DNA from: Blastococcus saxobsidens
GTDB lineage: Bacteria > Actinomycetota > Actinomycetes > Mycobacteriales > Geodermatophilaceae
NCBI RefSeq assembly: GCF_002938435.1
Contig: NZ_POQT01000031.1
Span: forward strand, 1 to 54,579
Reading direction: 5' to 3'
DNA length: 54,579 nt
The translations under genes and the position numbers were made by a program. Under the pieces are notes generated by a model. That model searched no databases. It worked only from the letters and a program-made list of their open reading frames with translations, and was not told the DNA's origin. Positions 1 through 9,175 of the stretch are shown here, piece after piece. The number at the start of each line of letters is the position of its first letter. Within the stretch, counting starts at the first letter, position 1.

Positions 1-2053
1 GCTCCTCCTGCTCGGCGAGCTCCGCGGCCCGGGCGACGGCCGCGGTCAGTTCCGCGGCCGCCTCGTCCACGCGGGCGCGCAGTTCCAGGTTCGACGGGGC
101 GTCGACCTGACCCCCCACCGCCCAGTCCGCGCCGAGGAGGTCGCCGGCCGCGGTGACGGCGCGGACCCGCGGGTGCGTGCGCACCAGCGCGACGGCGGCG
201 TCGAGGTCGGGGACCAGCGCCACCCGCTCCAGCGCCCGGGCCAGCGCGGGACGCAGCGGATCGGGGGCCTCGACCGCGTCCAGCGCCCAGCGGGCGCCGG
301 CGGGCAGCTCCGGCCAGCCGTCGCGCGGGACCGGCGGCAGACCGCCGGTGACCAGCAGGCCGGCGCGGCCGCCGTCGGTCCTGGTCAGGTGGTCCAGTGC
401 CGCTGCGGCCTCGGCGACCCCGGAGACGACGACGGCCTCGGCCATGCCGCCCAGCGCCGCCGCGATGGCCACCTCGTCACCGGCACCCACCGTCAGCTGC
501 TCGGTCACCGGCCCGATCACCCCGGCCAGCCCCGCGCCGAGCACGGCGGCCGCGCCGTCGGCGGGGGTGAGACCGAGCGCGAGGGCGTCGCGCCGGGCCT
601 GCCAGGAGGCGCGGTCGCGCTCGGCGGCGCGCTCGGCCTCGGTCAGCTCGGTCACCCGCCGGGCCACCGCGGCGTGCGCGGCCACGGCGTCCTCGTGCGC
701 GGCGACCATTGCGAGGTCGGTGTCCTCCTGCTCGGCGACCTGCCCGCGCCGGTCGGCCAGCCGCTCGGCGGCGACCTCGGCGCGGTCCGCGGCCTCGGCG
801 GCGGCGAGGGTCAGCCGGTCGATCTCGGCCTGCCCGGCGCTGACCCGGGAGTGCGCCGCGGCGACCTGCCCGGACAGCCGAGCCAGGCTCTCCCGCCGGT
901 CGGCGAGCGCACGGGCGGCGGCGACCCAGGCCTTCTCCGCCTCGGCAAGCGCGCGTTCCAGGTCGGTCCGCGCGGCCACCACGGCGGACAGCCGCTCGCG
1001 CTCGGCGGCCAGCCCGGCGGCGAGCTCGGCCTCGGTGGCGGCGACGCGGTCGGCCTCGGCGTCGAGCTGGTCGGGGTCGCGGCCGGGGGCTGTCGCGGGG
1101 GCGGCGGCGGACAGGTGCCGGTGCCGCTCGGCGGCCAGCTGGGCGACGCTGCGGAAGCGCTCGCCCAGCGCCGAGAGCCGGTACCAGGTGTCCGACGCCG
1201 CCTGCAGCCGCGGCGCGCTCGCGGCGAGGTCGCTCTCCAGCTCCGCCTCCCGTCGGGAGACCCCGGAGAGCTCCCGCTCGACGACGGCGCGGCGCTCACG
1301 GGCGGCGGTCTCGTCGGCGACGTCGCGGTCGAGGGCGTCGCGCAGCTGCACCAGATCGTCGGCGAGCAGCCGGAGGCGGGCGTCGCGGAGGTCTGCCTGC
1401 ACGCCCGCGGCGCGGCGGGCCACCTCGGCCTGGCGGCCCAGCGGCTTGAGCTGGCGGCGCAGCTCGGCGGTCAGATCGGCCAGCCGGTCGAGGTTGGCCT
1501 GCATCCCGTCGAGCTTGCGGAGCGCCTTCTCCTTGCGCTTGCGGTGCTTGAGGACCCCGGCGGCCTCCTCGATGAAGGCGCGGCGGTCCTCGGGGCGGCC
1601 GGAGAGGACGGCGTCGAGCTGCCCCTGGCCGACGATGACGTGCATCTCGCGGCCGATGCCGGAGTCGCTGAGCAGCTCCTGCACGTCGAGCAGCCGCACC
1701 TTGTCGCCGTTGATCTCGTACTCGCTCTCGCCGGAGCGGTACATGCGGCGGGTGATCGACACCTCGGTGTAGGCGATCGGCAGCGCGCCGTCGGTGTTGT
1801 CGATCGTGAGCGTCACCTCGGCCCGGCCGAGCGCGGGGCGGCCGGCGGTGCCGGCGAAGATGACGTCCTCCATCTTGCCGCCGCGCAGGCTCTTCGCGCC
1901 CTGCTCGCCGAGCACCCACGAGATGGCGTCGACGACGTTGGACTTGCCGGACCCGTTCGGGCCGACGACGGCGGTGATCCCGGGCTCGAGCCGCAGCGTG
2001 GTGGCGGACGCGAAGGATTTGAAACCCTTCAGCGTGAGGCTCGACAGGTGCAC
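1..2053 (-). CDS. smc: Chromosome segregation ATPase SMC (3'-truncated by window edge)
   Basis: SMC is the ATPase of the condensin-like complex (with ScpA/ScpB) that compacts and segregates the chromosome. The reading frame starts at a GTG (2053) seven bases after an AAGG ribosome site and stays open to base 1, giving about 684 of the roughly 1,190 residues usual for the family. Residues 31-39 are a Walker A motif (GPNGSGKSN). The ABC head is followed by a long Glu/Arg/Ala-rich coiled coil, then a Gly/Val-rich hinge around residues 500-650. The second coiled coil and the Walker B/signature head half lie outside the window. Being last in the smc-side gene string next to mutM and rnc is the usual actinobacterial arrangement. 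No frameshift was seen in the part present. Confidence 0.95.
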   Translation of the reverse strand, partial: MHLSSLTLKGFKSFASATTLRLEPGITAVVGPNGSGKSNVVDAISWVLGEQGAKSLRGGKMEDVIFAGTAGRPALGRAEVTLTIDNTDGALPIAYTEVSITRRMYRSGESEYEINGDKVRLLDVQELLSDSGIGREMHVIVGQGQLDAVLSGRPEDRRAFIEEAAGVLKHRKRKEKALRKLDGMQANLDRLADLTAELRRQLKPLGRQAEVARRAAGVQADLRDARLRLLADDLVQLRDALDRDVADETAARERRAVVERELSGVSRREAELESDLAASAPRLQAASDTWYRLSALGERFRSVAQLAAERHRHLSAAAPATAPGRDPDQLDAEADRVAATEAELAAGLAAERERLSAVVAARTDLERALAEAEKAWVAAARALADRRESLARLSGQVAAAHSRVSAGQAEIDRLTLAAAEAADRAEVAAERLADRRGQVAEQEDTDLAMVAAHEDAVAAHAAVARRVTELTEAERAAERDRASWQARRDALALGLTPADGAAAVLGAGLAGVIGPVTEQLTVGAGDEVAIAAALGGMAEAVVVSGVAEAAAALDHLTRTDGGRAGLLVTGGLPPVPRDGWPELPAGARWALDAVEAPDPLRPALARALERVALVPDLDAAVALVRTHPRVRAVTAAGDLLGADWAVGGQVDAPSNLELRARVDEAAAELTAAVARAAELAEQEE

Positions 2054-2098
2054 GGATGAACCTTAACCGCGGGTGACGACGAGAAGCCGTGTCGTGAC

Positions 2099-2161
2099 GG
2101 CCTCGCCGCAGGGGCCCGCACCGAGCGGAGCGAGGGGTGGGGGGCGGCGAGGTCCTTCGTC
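2099..2161. repeat. Dispersed intergenic inverted-repeat element, copy A
   Basis: About 60 bp between smc and the 63-residue gene. The outer stem is CCTCGCCGC (2101-2109) against GCGGCGAGG (2144-2152), with an inner part reading GGGGCCCGCACCGAGCG and the end GGTCCTTCG. It shares layout and sequence with copies at 5152, 6925 and 11151 (the last inverted). It may be a transcription terminator or a mobile hairpin repeat; function is inferred only from position and shape. Confidence 0.6.
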
Positions 2162-2351
2162 AGGCGAGCGCCGGCTGGGCGGTGTCCCCGGCCATCGACA
2201 GCAGCTCGTGGGCGATCGCGGCGTCGCGCTGGGCGCGCAGCTCCTCGAGCTCCGCCTCCAGCCGACGCACCTTGGCGCGCAGCACGGCGTTCTCCTCGAG
2301 TACCCGGAGCTCCGCAGGGGCGACGACGGAACCGAACAGGGCCTTGGCCAT
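2160..2351 (-). CDS. Small coiled-coil hypothetical protein
   Basis: A 63-residue protein of unknown function. It begins MAKALFGSV, then has a single heptad-like helix rich in Leu, Glu, Arg and Ala (about residues 15-48, LRVLEENAVLRAKVRRLEAE) predicted to form a coiled coil, and a short tail. It has no signal peptide, Cys or enzymatic motif. It lies between mutM and smc on the same strand. From memory, small proteins with a similar MxKALxG start and a coiled coil are common in actinobacteria, but I cannot name a family. The coiled coil suggests an oligomer or adaptor. Codon use matches the neighbours, so I think it is real. Confidence 0.7.
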   Translation of the reverse strand: MAKALFGSVVAPAELRVLEENAVLRAKVRRLEAELEELRAQRDAAIAHELLSMAGDTAQPALA

Positions 2352-2477
2352 GGCTGTGACGGCCTTTCAGACAGCGAGAGGGTGTGACCGGCGCCCCGAT
2401 GATCGGTCGGCGCGGTCTGGTGTCCCCAGGGTGACACCGACGGACACGCAGGTCAACGGCGGCACCGTGGACGCCAC

Positions 2478-2514
2478 GACACCGGGTGGTGTCGCGTTCG
2501 TCACGTCGACGTGA
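2478..2514. other. Hairpin plus 14-bp perfect palindrome downstream of mutM
   Basis: Two adjacent dyads follow the mutM stop. GACACC (2478-2483) pairs with GGTGTC (2488-2493), and TCACGTCGACGTGA (2501-2514) is a perfect palindrome six bases from the mutM stop codon. They may act as a weak terminator for the mutM transcript or as a protein-binding site for the small gene at 2351. There is no T tract. Confidence 0.35.
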
Positions 2515-2520
2515 ACGGGC

Positions 2521-3399
2521 TCAGGCCTTCCGCCGGGCCCGCGGGCGCGGCTGGCACGTGGGGCAGCTGTAGCTGGACCGGTTCATGAACGGCTCGCGCA
2601 CGATGGCCGTCCCGCAGCGCGGGCAGGGCCGGTCCCCCTGGCCGTAGACGGCGAGGAAGCGGGAGAAGTAGCCGCTCTGCCCGTTGACGTCGACGTAGAG
2701 GGAGTCGAAGGACGTGCCGCCCTGCGCCAGCGCCTCCCCCAGCACGTCCCGGACGCCGTCGAGCAGGTCGGCGACCTGCCCGCGGGTGAGCTTGTCGGTG
2801 GGGCGGGTGCCGTGCAGGCGGGCCCGCCACAGCGACTCGTCGGCGTAGATGTTGCCGACGCCGCCGATGAGCGTCTGGTCGAGCAGCGCCCGCTTCACCT
2901 CGGTGCGGCGCCGGCGCAGCGCGGCGGCGAACGCGTCGACGTCGAAGCCCGGGTCGAGCGGATCGATGGCGATGTGCGCCAGCCGCGGCGGGACGCCGTC
3001 GCCGTCGCTCTCCTCCACCGCCAGGCCGCCGAAGGTGCGCTGGTCGACGAAGCGGAGCTCACGGCCGCCGTCGGTGAAGGTGAACCGGGCGCGCAGGTGC
3101 GTCTCGTCCGGGGCGGAGGGCTTCTCCACCAGCAGCTGGCCGCTCATGCCCAGGTGACCGACGAGGGCCCGGTCCGACGGCGTGCCGTCGGGCTCGGCCA
3201 GCGGCAGCCAGAGGTACTTGCCGCGGCGGTGGGCAGCGGTGAACGTGCGGCCGGTGAGCGTCGCGACGAAGTGCTCGGTGCCCTCCAGGTGCCGGCGGAC
3301 GGCGCGCGGATGGTGCACCTCCACCGCGGCGACGGTGCGGCCGGCGACCCACTGCTCCAGGCCGCGACGGACCACCTCGACCTCGGGCAGTTCAGGCAT
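2521..3399 (-). CDS. mutM: Formamidopyrimidine-DNA glycosylase (Fpg/MutM)
   Basis: Base-excision repair glycosylase/AP lyase that removes 8-oxoguanine and formamidopyrimidines. The 292-residue protein starts MPELPEVE, so the processed N-terminus would carry the catalytic Pro and Glu. A conserved Lys lies in RRGKYLW near residue 60. The C-terminus has the zinc finger Cys-x2-Cys-x16-Cys-x2-Cys (CPRCG ... CPTCQ), needed for DNA binding. Length is normal. It is 18 bases downstream of rnc, the usual actinobacterial order (rnc-mutM-smc). Together with the MutT1-like gene at 22.7 kb, the window encodes two parts of the oxidised-guanine defence. Confidence 0.96.
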   Translation of the reverse strand: MPELPEVEVVRRGLEQWVAGRTVAAVEVHHPRAVRRHLEGTEHFVATLTGRTFTAAHRRGKYLWLPLAEPDGTPSDRALVGHLGMSGQLLVEKPSAPDETHLRARFTFTDGGRELRFVDQRTFGGLAVEESDGDGVPPRLAHIAIDPLDPGFDVDAFAAALRRRRTEVKRALLDQTLIGGVGNIYADESLWRARLHGTRPTDKLTRGQVADLLDGVRDVLGEALAQGGTSFDSLYVDVNGQSGYFSRFLAVYGQGDRPCPRCGTAIVREPFMNRSSYSCPTCQPRPRARRKA

Positions 3400-3417
3400 G
3401 GGTCTGGCCCCCGTCGG

Positions 3418-4206
3418 TCAGGCGTCGATGGACAGGGTGCGCCAGGCGGCCTCGGCGGCCTCCTGCTCGGCGGCCTTCTTGGTGCGCCCGCTGCCGCTGC
3501 CGCGGACGACCCCGGCGAGCAGCACGTCGGCGGTGAAGGTCTTGGCGTGGTCGGGACCCTCGTCGGCCACCTGGTAGACCGGCGCGCCCAGCCCCTGGGC
3601 GGACCCGAGCTCCTGGAGGCTGGTCTTCCAGTCCAGGCCGGCGCCGCGGGTGGCGGCCTCGACCAGCAGGGGGTCGAACAGCCGGTGGACGATCGCCGAG
3701 GCGGCCTCCAGCCCCCGGCCGAGGTGGATCGCGCCGATGAGCGCCTCGAGCGCGTCGGCCAGGATCGAGTCCTTCTCCCGGCCGCCGGTGGTCTCCTCGC
3801 CACGGCCCAGCAGCAGGTGGGGGCCGAGGCCCCCCTCGCCGAGGCGCCGGGCGACCCTGGCCAGCGAGGTCATGTTGACCACGGAGGCACGCAGCTTGGC
3901 CAGCTGGCCCTCGGGGAGGTCCGGCTGGCTGCGGTAGAGCTCGTCGGTGACGACGAGGCCCAGCACCGAGTCGCCCAGGAACTCCAGGCGCTCGTTGGTG
4001 GGCAGCCCGCCGTTCTCGTACGCGAACGACCGGTGGGTCAGGGCCAGCCCGAGCAGGCCGCCGGGCAGGTCGACGCCGAGGGCGTCGGCGAGCCAGGCGT
4101 CGGCCCGGCGGGTGTGCGCCTCACCCCCGGGGTGCATCACCACGCCAGGGGCGCGGCCGTCCGCGGCATCCTCGGGCGGATGCGTCACGGCGGCCGGCGT
4201 CCCCAT
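3418..4206 (-). CDS. rnc: Ribonuclease III
   Basis: Double-strand-specific endoribonuclease that processes rRNA precursors and some mRNAs. I chose the ATG at 4206 (MGTPAAVTH), giving 262 residues; the open frame extends further upstream but that part overlaps rpmF in another frame. The catalytic signature [13 protein letters not shown] is followed by acidic residues expected in the second metal site. A C-terminal double-stranded-RNA-binding domain contains [20 protein letters not shown]. The gene sits 20 bases after rpmF. The rpmF-rnc-mutM order is standard in actinobacteria and suggests cotranscription with ribosome genes. Confidence 0.95.
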   Translation of the reverse strand: MGTPAAVTHPPEDAADGRAPGVVMHPGGEAHTRRADAWLADALGVDLPGGLLGLALTHRSFAYENGGLPTNERLEFLGDSVLGLVVTDELYRSQPDLPEGQLAKLRASVVNMTSLARVARRLGEGGLGPHLLLGRGEETTGGREKDSILADALEALIGAIHLGRGLEAASAIVHRLFDPLLVEAATRGAGLDWKTSLQELGSAQGLGAPVYQVADEGPDHAKTFTADVLLAGVVRGSGSGRTKKAAEQEAAEAAWRTLSIDA

Positions 4207-4226
4207 GGCGGTGCGGGTACGGGAGA

Positions 4227-4406
4227 TCAGACCGAGAGGACCTGACGGCCGTCGTACTGGCCGCAGTTCGGGCACGCCTGGTGCGGGGGCTTGAGCTCGC
4301 CGCAGGCGCGGTTGGGGCACGGCGACAGGGTCGGCGCGCTGGCCTTCCACTGCGACCGGCGCATGCGCGTGTTGGCGCGCGACATCTTCCGCTTCGGAAC
4401 GGCCAC
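4227..4406 (-). CDS. rpmF: 50S ribosomal protein L32
   Basis: A 59-residue ribosomal protein starting at a GTG ([17 protein letters not shown]), with GAGGAG just upstream. Two Cys pairs (CPNRAC and CPNC) form the zinc-ribbon of the Cys-containing L32 type. The longer open frame upstream is the DUF177 gene region read in another frame. The start is two bases after the stop of the DUF177 gene, indicating translational coupling; DUF177-rpmF is a deeply conserved gene pair. Confidence 0.96.
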   Translation of the reverse strand: MAVPKRKMSRANTRMRRSQWKASAPTLSPCPNRACGELKPPHQACPNCGQYDGRQVLSV

Positions 4407-4408
4407 GA

Positions 4409-5059
4409 TCAGTTCTCCTCTGGGGTGGTGGGTCCGCCGGGGGTGCCCGACGAGGAAGCAGGGGTGCCGAACTTCGCGGCGAGATCGGCCCAGCGGGCGT
4501 CGACGATCTCGTGCGAGTGGTCGGCGGGGAGGTCGTCGAGCCGCTGACCGCAGCCGACGCACAGGCCGGCGCAGTCCTCGGTGCAGACGGGGGCCAGCGG
4601 GAGGCTCAGGACGACGGTGTCCCGCGCCAGCGGCTCGAGGTCGAGGAAGTCGCCCTCGACCCGGCGCACCTCGTCCTCCTCGCTCGTGGCCTCGGTGGTG
4701 CTGCCGGAGTAGGCGTACAGCTCCTGCACGTCGAGCCGGAGGCTGTCCTCGATCGGCTCGAGGCAGCGGGCGCAGGAACCGACCACGGGCACCTCGAGCT
4801 CCCCGGTGACGAGCACGCCCTCCATGACCGACTCCAGCCGGAGCCGAAGGTGGGCCTGGGCGCCCTCGGGGACGCCGAGCAGCTCGACGCGCCAGTCGGC
4901 CGGCGCGGGCGCCGTCCGGTCGACCTCCTGCATCGATCCCGCGCGCCGGCCGAGCTCCCGGAGGTCGATCTTCCAGGGGTTGGCTGCGGGACGCCGGTCC
5001 TGGGAGGCCGTGGGCCTGGAGGACGGGGCGCCGGAGCGGTGCGGCGTGGGAGCAGGCAT
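4409..5059 (-). CDS. DUF177 (YceD-type) protein
   Basis: A 216-residue YceD/DUF177 protein, a family linked to large-subunit rRNA maturation and regularly encoded upstream of rpmF. The ATG at 5059 gives [10 protein letters not shown]; residues 1-35 look unstructured, and the domain starts near [15 protein letters not shown]. Four Cys (CARC around residue 100, and [12 protein letters not shown] near 165) resemble a metal-binding arrangement found in bacterial members. The acidic middle ([21 protein letters not shown]) is typical. The exact start is uncertain because the frame is open further upstream; the region above lies in an intergenic repeat. Confidence 0.88.
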   Translation of the reverse strand: MPAPTPHRSGAPSSRPTASQDRRPAANPWKIDLRELGRRAGSMQEVDRTAPAPADWRVELLGVPEGAQAHLRLRLESVMEGVLVTGELEVPVVGSCARCLEPIEDSLRLDVQELYAYSGSTTEATSEEDEVRRVEGDFLDLEPLARDTVVLSLPLAPVCTEDCAGLCVGCGQRLDDLPADHSHEIVDARWADLAAKFGTPASSSGTPGGPTTPEEN

Positions 5060-5151
5060 GTCAGTACTCGCGGTCGGTGAGCGGGAAGGGTGCCCGGCCG
5101 GGGCGGGAGCCACGGGGGTCGGACCAGGGATCGAGCCTACCCGATCCCCCC

Positions 5152-5205
5152 GGCCCCCTTCAGGGCCCCGCTGTGAGCTTGCGAACGGTGGGGGGAAGGG
5201 GGTCC
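5152..5205. repeat. Dispersed intergenic inverted-repeat element, copy B
   Basis: Begins GGCCCCCTTCAGGGCCCCG, contains GAGCTTGCGA, and ends GGGGGAAGGGGGTCCTTC. The two ends are near-complementary (GGCCCCCTTC with GAAGGGGGTCC). It lies right after the stop of the SepIVA-like gene (5208), so it may terminate that transcript. It is closest to copy C at 6925. Confidence 0.65.
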
Positions 5206-5207
5206 TT

Positions 5208-5867
5208 CTACTCCCGGAGGGTGGTGCGGGCCTTCTCCACCGAGCGGAGCATGCGCTCCAGCGTCGTCCCGAACTCGGCGAGCCGGGTGTCGACGTACTC
5301 GTCGACCTCGGCGCGCATCCGGGCGGCGTCGGTGTGCGACTGCGCACCGAGCTCGTCGGCGCGGTCGACGGCGCTGCGGTAGACCTCGGTCTCGGTGATC
5401 AGCCGCTCGTGCTCCTCCTGGGCCTCGGCGACCAGCTGCGCCTGCAGCCGCCGGCCCTCGGCCAGCAGCTCCTCGGCCTCGGCCTCGGCGTCGATCAGGA
5501 TCTGCTCGGCATCGGCCTGCGCGGCGGCGAGCAGCTCGTCGCGCTGGCGCCGGGCGGTGCCCAGGATCTCGTCGCGCTGGCGGCGGGCCTGCACGACCAG
5601 CTGCTCGCTCTCCGTGCGGGTGCGGCCGGTGAGGCGCTCGGCCTCGGCCTGCGCCTGCTGGAGGATCTCGGTCCGCTGCTCGACGATCGCGCCGGCGGCC
5701 TGCACGTCCTCCGGCAGCGACTCGCGGAGGTCGTCGAGCAGGTCCAGCACGTGGTCGCGGGGCACCATGCAGGAACTCGACATCGGCACGCTGCGGGCGT
5801 TCTCGATGACCGTCGTCAGCTCGTCGACGGTCTCGTACAGGCGGTAGACGACCTCGGTGGTCGCCAT
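5208..5867 (-). CDS. sepIVA: DivIVA-like coiled-coil protein, SepIVA homologue
   Basis: A 219-residue protein, start ATG at 5867 (MATTEVVYRLYETVDELTT). After a short N-terminal segment, about residues 55-190 form a nearly continuous coiled coil with repeated QARRQRDEIL/TARRQRDELL and long Glu/Ala-rich stretches. The place next to coaD and the DUF177 gene matches Rv2927c/MSMEG_2416, named SepIVA in mycobacteria, an essential septation factor with a DivIVA-like domain. It probably scaffolds septal or polar cell-wall synthesis. The name rests on synteny and fold type, not on alignment. It is 14 bases downstream of coaD. Confidence 0.75.
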   Translation of the reverse strand: MATTEVVYRLYETVDELTTVIENARSVPMSSSCMVPRDHVLDLLDDLRESLPEDVQAAGAIVEQRTEILQQAQAEAERLTGRTRTESEQLVVQARRQRDEILGTARRQRDELLAAAQADAEQILIDAEAEAEELLAEGRRLQAQLVAEAQEEHERLITETEVYRSAVDRADELGAQSHTDAARMRAEVDEYVDTRLAEFGTTLERMLRSVEKARTTLRE

Positions 5868-5881
5868 GCGCTTGGGGCGGG

Positions 5882-6367
5882 TCACTGCTCCGCCCGCCGG
5901 GTGCGCTCGGCCAGCCGGTCGTGCACGGCCTCGGGCACCAGCCGGGAGACGTCGCCGCCGAAGGTGGCGATCTGCTTCACCAGGCTGGACGAGAGGTGCC
6001 CGACCTGGGGGGCGGTCGGCACGAACAGCGTCTCGATGGCCGCGAGCTCGCGGTTCATCTGCGCCATCTGCAGCTCGTACTCGAAGTCGCTGACCGCCCG
6101 CAGCCCCTTGACGATCACCGGGATGTCGTGGGTGCGGCAGTAGTCGACCAGCAGCCCCTGGAAGCTGTCGACGGTGACGTTGGGCAGGTCGGCCACCGCG
6201 TCGCGCAGCAGCTCCATGCGCTCCTCGACCGGGAAGAGGCCCGCCTTGCCGGGGTTCACCAGGACCGCCACGACCAGTTCGTCGTAGAGGCCGGCGGCCC
6301 GGTTGATGACGTCGACGTGCCCGTTGGTGACAGGGTCGAAGGATCCTGGGCAGACGGCACGCCTCAC
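5882..6367 (-). CDS. coaD: Phosphopantetheine adenylyltransferase
   Basis: Fourth step of coenzyme A synthesis: 4'-phosphopantetheine plus ATP to dephospho-CoA. With the GTG at 6367 it has 161 residues (MRRAVCPGSFDPVTNGHVD), the family length. The nucleotidyltransferase motif GSFDPVTNGH is followed by the KGLR motif (VIVKGLRAVSDFEYE) and the family pattern SSSLVKQIA. The start overlaps the end of rsmD by four bases (GTGA), so the two are translationally coupled; rsmD-coaD is one of the most conserved bacterial gene pairs. The longer upstream frame is excluded because it lies inside rsmD. Confidence 0.96.
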   Translation of the reverse strand: MRRAVCPGSFDPVTNGHVDVINRAAGLYDELVVAVLVNPGKAGLFPVEERMELLRDAVADLPNVTVDSFQGLLVDYCRTHDIPVIVKGLRAVSDFEYELQMAQMNRELAAIETLFVPTAPQVGHLSSSLVKQIATFGGDVSRLVPEAVHDRLAERTRRAEQ

Positions 6368-6918
6368 GGACGCCGACCGTACCGGAGCACTGCCTCGCCG
6401 TAGCGCCGTTCGCGCAGTCCCTCCAGGGGTGTCGGCCACTCGAAGGGCTCCTCGCGGCTGGACCGCTCGACCACGACCAGACCGCCGGGCGCCAGCCAGC
6501 CGCCGTCGACCAGCGCCCGGAGCACCGTCTCGACCTCGGCGACCGGCACGGCATAGGGCGGGTCGGCGAGGACGACGTCGAACGGTTGGGGTGCCGGCGC
6601 GGCGACGACGGTGGGCACCGATCCGGCGATCACCCGGCCCCCGGGGAGCCCGACGGTGGCGAGGTTCTCCCGCAGCACGGGGAGCACCCGCGGTCCGGAC
6701 TCGACGAAGACGACGTCGGTGGCGCCGCGGGACAGCGCCTCGAGCCCGAGCGCGCCGGAGCCGGCGTACAGGTCCAGGACGGCGGCGCCGTCGAGGTCCA
6801 CCAGCGAGCCGAGCGAGTTGAACAGGCCACCGCGGGCTTTGTCGCCGGTCGGGCGGACCCCGGCCGGGGGCACCTTGAGCCGCCGGCCGCCGGCGAGGCC
6901 CGCAATCAGGCGGGTCAT
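6364..6918 (-). CDS. rsmD: 16S rRNA (guanine966-N2)-methyltransferase
   Basis: Methylates G966 (E. coli numbering) of 16S rRNA with S-adenosylmethionine. The 184-residue protein starts MTRLIAGLAGGRRLKVP, followed by the family motif RPTGDKARGGLFNSL. Motif I of the SAM fold is VLDLYAGSGALGLEAL, and the catalytic N6/N2-type motif is DPPY (VVLADPPYAVP). Length is normal. It overlaps coaD by four bases; recG lies upstream across repeat copy C. Confidence 0.95.
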   Translation of the reverse strand: MTRLIAGLAGGRRLKVPPAGVRPTGDKARGGLFNSLGSLVDLDGAAVLDLYAGSGALGLEALSRGATDVVFVESGPRVLPVLRENLATVGLPGGRVIAGSVPTVVAAPAPQPFDVVLADPPYAVPVAEVETVLRALVDGGWLAPGGLVVVERSSREEPFEWPTPLEGLRERRYGEAVLRYGRRP

Positions 6919-6924
6919 GCCAAC

Positions 6925-6978
6925 GGCCCCCTGCAGGGGCCCGCGGCGAGCTTGCGAGTCGCGGGGGGCAGGGGGTCC
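6925..6978. repeat. Dispersed intergenic inverted-repeat element, copy C
   Basis: Occupies nearly all of the recG-rsmD gap. It starts GGCCCCCTGCAGGGGCCCGC, contains CGAGCTTGCGAG, and ends GGGGGCAGGGGGTCCTTC. Outer ends pair GGCCCCCTGC with GCAGGGGGTCC. Sequence is closest to copy B at 5152. Confidence 0.65.
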
Positions 6979-6979
6979 T

Positions 6980-9172
6980 TCATGCCTTCTCCAACCACTC
7001 GGCGCGCTCGTCGGTGGCCAGTGCGGCGACCTCCGCGGCGAGGCCCGGGTGGTCGGCCAGGCCGCGGTCGGTGGACAGCAGCGCGGTGGCCTCGACGCGG
7101 GCCTCGGCGATCAGCTCCTCGTCCTCGAGCAGCGAGAGCAGCTTGATCCCGGAGCGGCGGCCGGACTGCGCGGCGCCGAGGACGTCGCCCTCCCGCCGGG
7201 TCTCCAGGTCCAGCCGGGCGAGCTCGAAGCCGTCGGAGGTGGCGGCGACAGCGGCCAGCCGCTGCCCGGTGGGCGAGGCCGACGGCGCCTCGGTGACCAG
7301 CAGGCAGAGACCCGCGTGCTTGCCCCGCGCCACCCGCCCGCGCAGCTGGTGCAGCTGGCTGACACCGAACCGGTCGGCGTCCATGACCACCATGACCGTG
7401 GCGTTGGGCACGTCGACACCCACCTCGACGACGGTGGTGGCCACGAGCACGTCGGTCTCCCCCGCGGCGAAGGCGCGCATGGCGCCGTCCTTCTCCTCCG
7501 GGGTCATCCGGCCGTGCAGGACGTCGAGCCGGAGCCCCGCCAGCGGGCCGGAGCGCAGGTCCTCGGCGACCTCCAGGACGGCCAGCGGGGGTCGCCGGTC
7601 GCTGCGCCCGTCCTCGTCCGGAGGGGCGCCGTCGGCGTCCTCGGGCTCGTCGTCGGCGCCGGGGACGTCGCCGATGCGGGGGCACACCACGTAGGCCTGC
7701 CGGCCGGCGGCCACCTCCTCGCGCAGCCGCTCCCAGGCGCGGCCCAGCCAGCCCGGCTTCTCCACCACCGGGACGACGGAGCTGGACACCCCGCCGCGGC
7801 CGCTGGGCAGCTGGCGCAGCGTGGAGATCTCCAGGTCGCCGTAGACGGTCATCGCCACCGTGCGCGGGATGGGGGTGGCGGTCATGACCAGCACGTGCGG
7901 CGGACGGCTGCCCTTGGCCCGCAGGGCGTCGCGCTGCTCGACGCCGAACCGGTGCTGCTCATCGACGACCACCAGGCCCAGGTCGGCGAAGTCGACGCCC
8001 TCCTGCAGGAGCGCGTGGGTGCCGACCACGATGCCGGCCCGCCCCTCGGCCACCTCGGCCCGCGCCTCGCGGCGGGCGGCGGCCTTGAGCGAGCCGGTGA
8101 GCAGGGTGACCCGGGTGCCCCCGGGGTCACCGTCGATCTCCCCCGCGCGGCCGAGCGGCCCCAGCAGGGCGCGGATGCCCCGCGCGTGCTGGGCGGCGAG
8201 CACCTCGGTGGGCGCCAGCAGCGCCGCCTGCCCGCCGGCGTCGACCACCTGGGCCATGGCCCGCAGCGCGACCACCGTCTTGCCGGAGCCGACCTCGCCC
8301 TGCAGCAGCCGGTGCATGGGCTGGTCGCGGTCGAGCTCGGCGGCCAGCTCCTCGCCCACCTCGCGCTGCCCCTCGGTGAGCGCGAACGGCAGGGCGGCGT
8401 CGACGGCCTCCAGCAGTCCCCCGGCCTTCCGCGGCCGGGCGGTGCCGGGCTCGAGGGCGGCGGCGCGACGCCGGGCGGCGAGGGTGAGCTGGAGGGTGAG
8501 CGCCTCGTCCCACTTCAGCCGCTGCTCGGCGCGCTCGACGTCGTCGGTCGTGGTGGGGCGATGGATGTCCAGGAGCGCGGAGGCCAGCGGCAGCAGCCCG
8601 TGGCGGGCGCGGATCTCCTCCGGCAGCGGGTCCTCGATCAGCTCGCCGAACCCACCGCCGGCGCCCAGCAGCAGCTTGACCGACTTCTGGATGACCCAGC
8701 TGGAGACGTCCTTGCTGGCCGGGTAGATCGGCACCAGCGCCCGCGCCCAGTCGGTCTCGTCGTCGCTGTTGTCGAGCAGGTGCATGTCCGGGTGGGCGAA
8801 CTGCTTCTCCCCGCGGTACTCCCCCACGGTTCCGGCGAACATCCCCCAGGCGTTGACCTTCAGGTGCGCGTGCCGGTGGTTGAAGAACACCAGCTTCATG
8901 CGCCCGCTGCCGTCGCCCACGACGACCTCGGTGAGCGACCCCCGGCGGTTGCGCATCGGGCGGGTGGTCACGCTGCGGATCTGCGCCAGCACGGTGACCC
9001 GGTCCCCGACCTGGACGTCGGCGAGGTCGGCCTGCTCCCCGCGCCGGGCGTAGCGGCGCGGGTAGTGCCGGAGCAGGTCCAGGACGGTATGCAGCCCCAG
9101 CTGCTCGGCCATGCCGGTGGCCGTCTTCGGACCGAGGACCTTTCCCAGCGGGGTCCCGAGGGTGACCGCCAC
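6980..9172 (-). CDS. recG: ATP-dependent DNA helicase RecG
   Basis: Branch-migrating helicase that regresses stalled forks and processes recombination intermediates. The 730-residue protein has an N-terminal wedge/OB domain (about residues 55-150), Walker A GEVGSGKT, the DEQH box in VVVDEQHRFGVEQRDAL, motif III TATPIPRT, and the C-terminal helicase half with QLHQLRGRVARG. A short acidic insertion (GADDEPEDADGAPPDEDGRS) around residues 510-530 is a family-variable loop. It begins three bases after the stop of the DAK-domain gene, as in mycobacteria (Rv2974c-Rv2973c). Confidence 0.96.
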   Translation of the reverse strand: MAVTLGTPLGKVLGPKTATGMAEQLGLHTVLDLLRHYPRRYARRGEQADLADVQVGDRVTVLAQIRSVTTRPMRNRRGSLTEVVVGDGSGRMKLVFFNHRHAHLKVNAWGMFAGTVGEYRGEKQFAHPDMHLLDNSDDETDWARALVPIYPASKDVSSWVIQKSVKLLLGAGGGFGELIEDPLPEEIRARHGLLPLASALLDIHRPTTTDDVERAEQRLKWDEALTLQLTLAARRRAAALEPGTARPRKAGGLLEAVDAALPFALTEGQREVGEELAAELDRDQPMHRLLQGEVGSGKTVVALRAMAQVVDAGGQAALLAPTEVLAAQHARGIRALLGPLGRAGEIDGDPGGTRVTLLTGSLKAAARREARAEVAEGRAGIVVGTHALLQEGVDFADLGLVVVDEQHRFGVEQRDALRAKGSRPPHVLVMTATPIPRTVAMTVYGDLEISTLRQLPSGRGGVSSSVVPVVEKPGWLGRAWERLREEVAAGRQAYVVCPRIGDVPGADDEPEDADGAPPDEDGRSDRRPPLAVLEVAEDLRSGPLAGLRLDVLHGRMTPEEKDGAMRAFAAGETDVLVATTVVEVGVDVPNATVMVVMDADRFGVSQLHQLRGRVARGKHAGLCLLVTEAPSASPTGQRLAAVAATSDGFELARLDLETRREGDVLGAAQSGRRSGIKLLSLLEDEELIAEARVEATALLSTDRGLADHPGLAAEVAALATDERAEWLEKA

Positions 9173-9175
9173 GCC

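Noticed and set aside
5060-5151. Short gene or RNA between the DUF177 and SepIVA-like genes
   Set aside because: No frame with a start, ribosome site and sensible composition; only promoter-like space before the repeat copy B.
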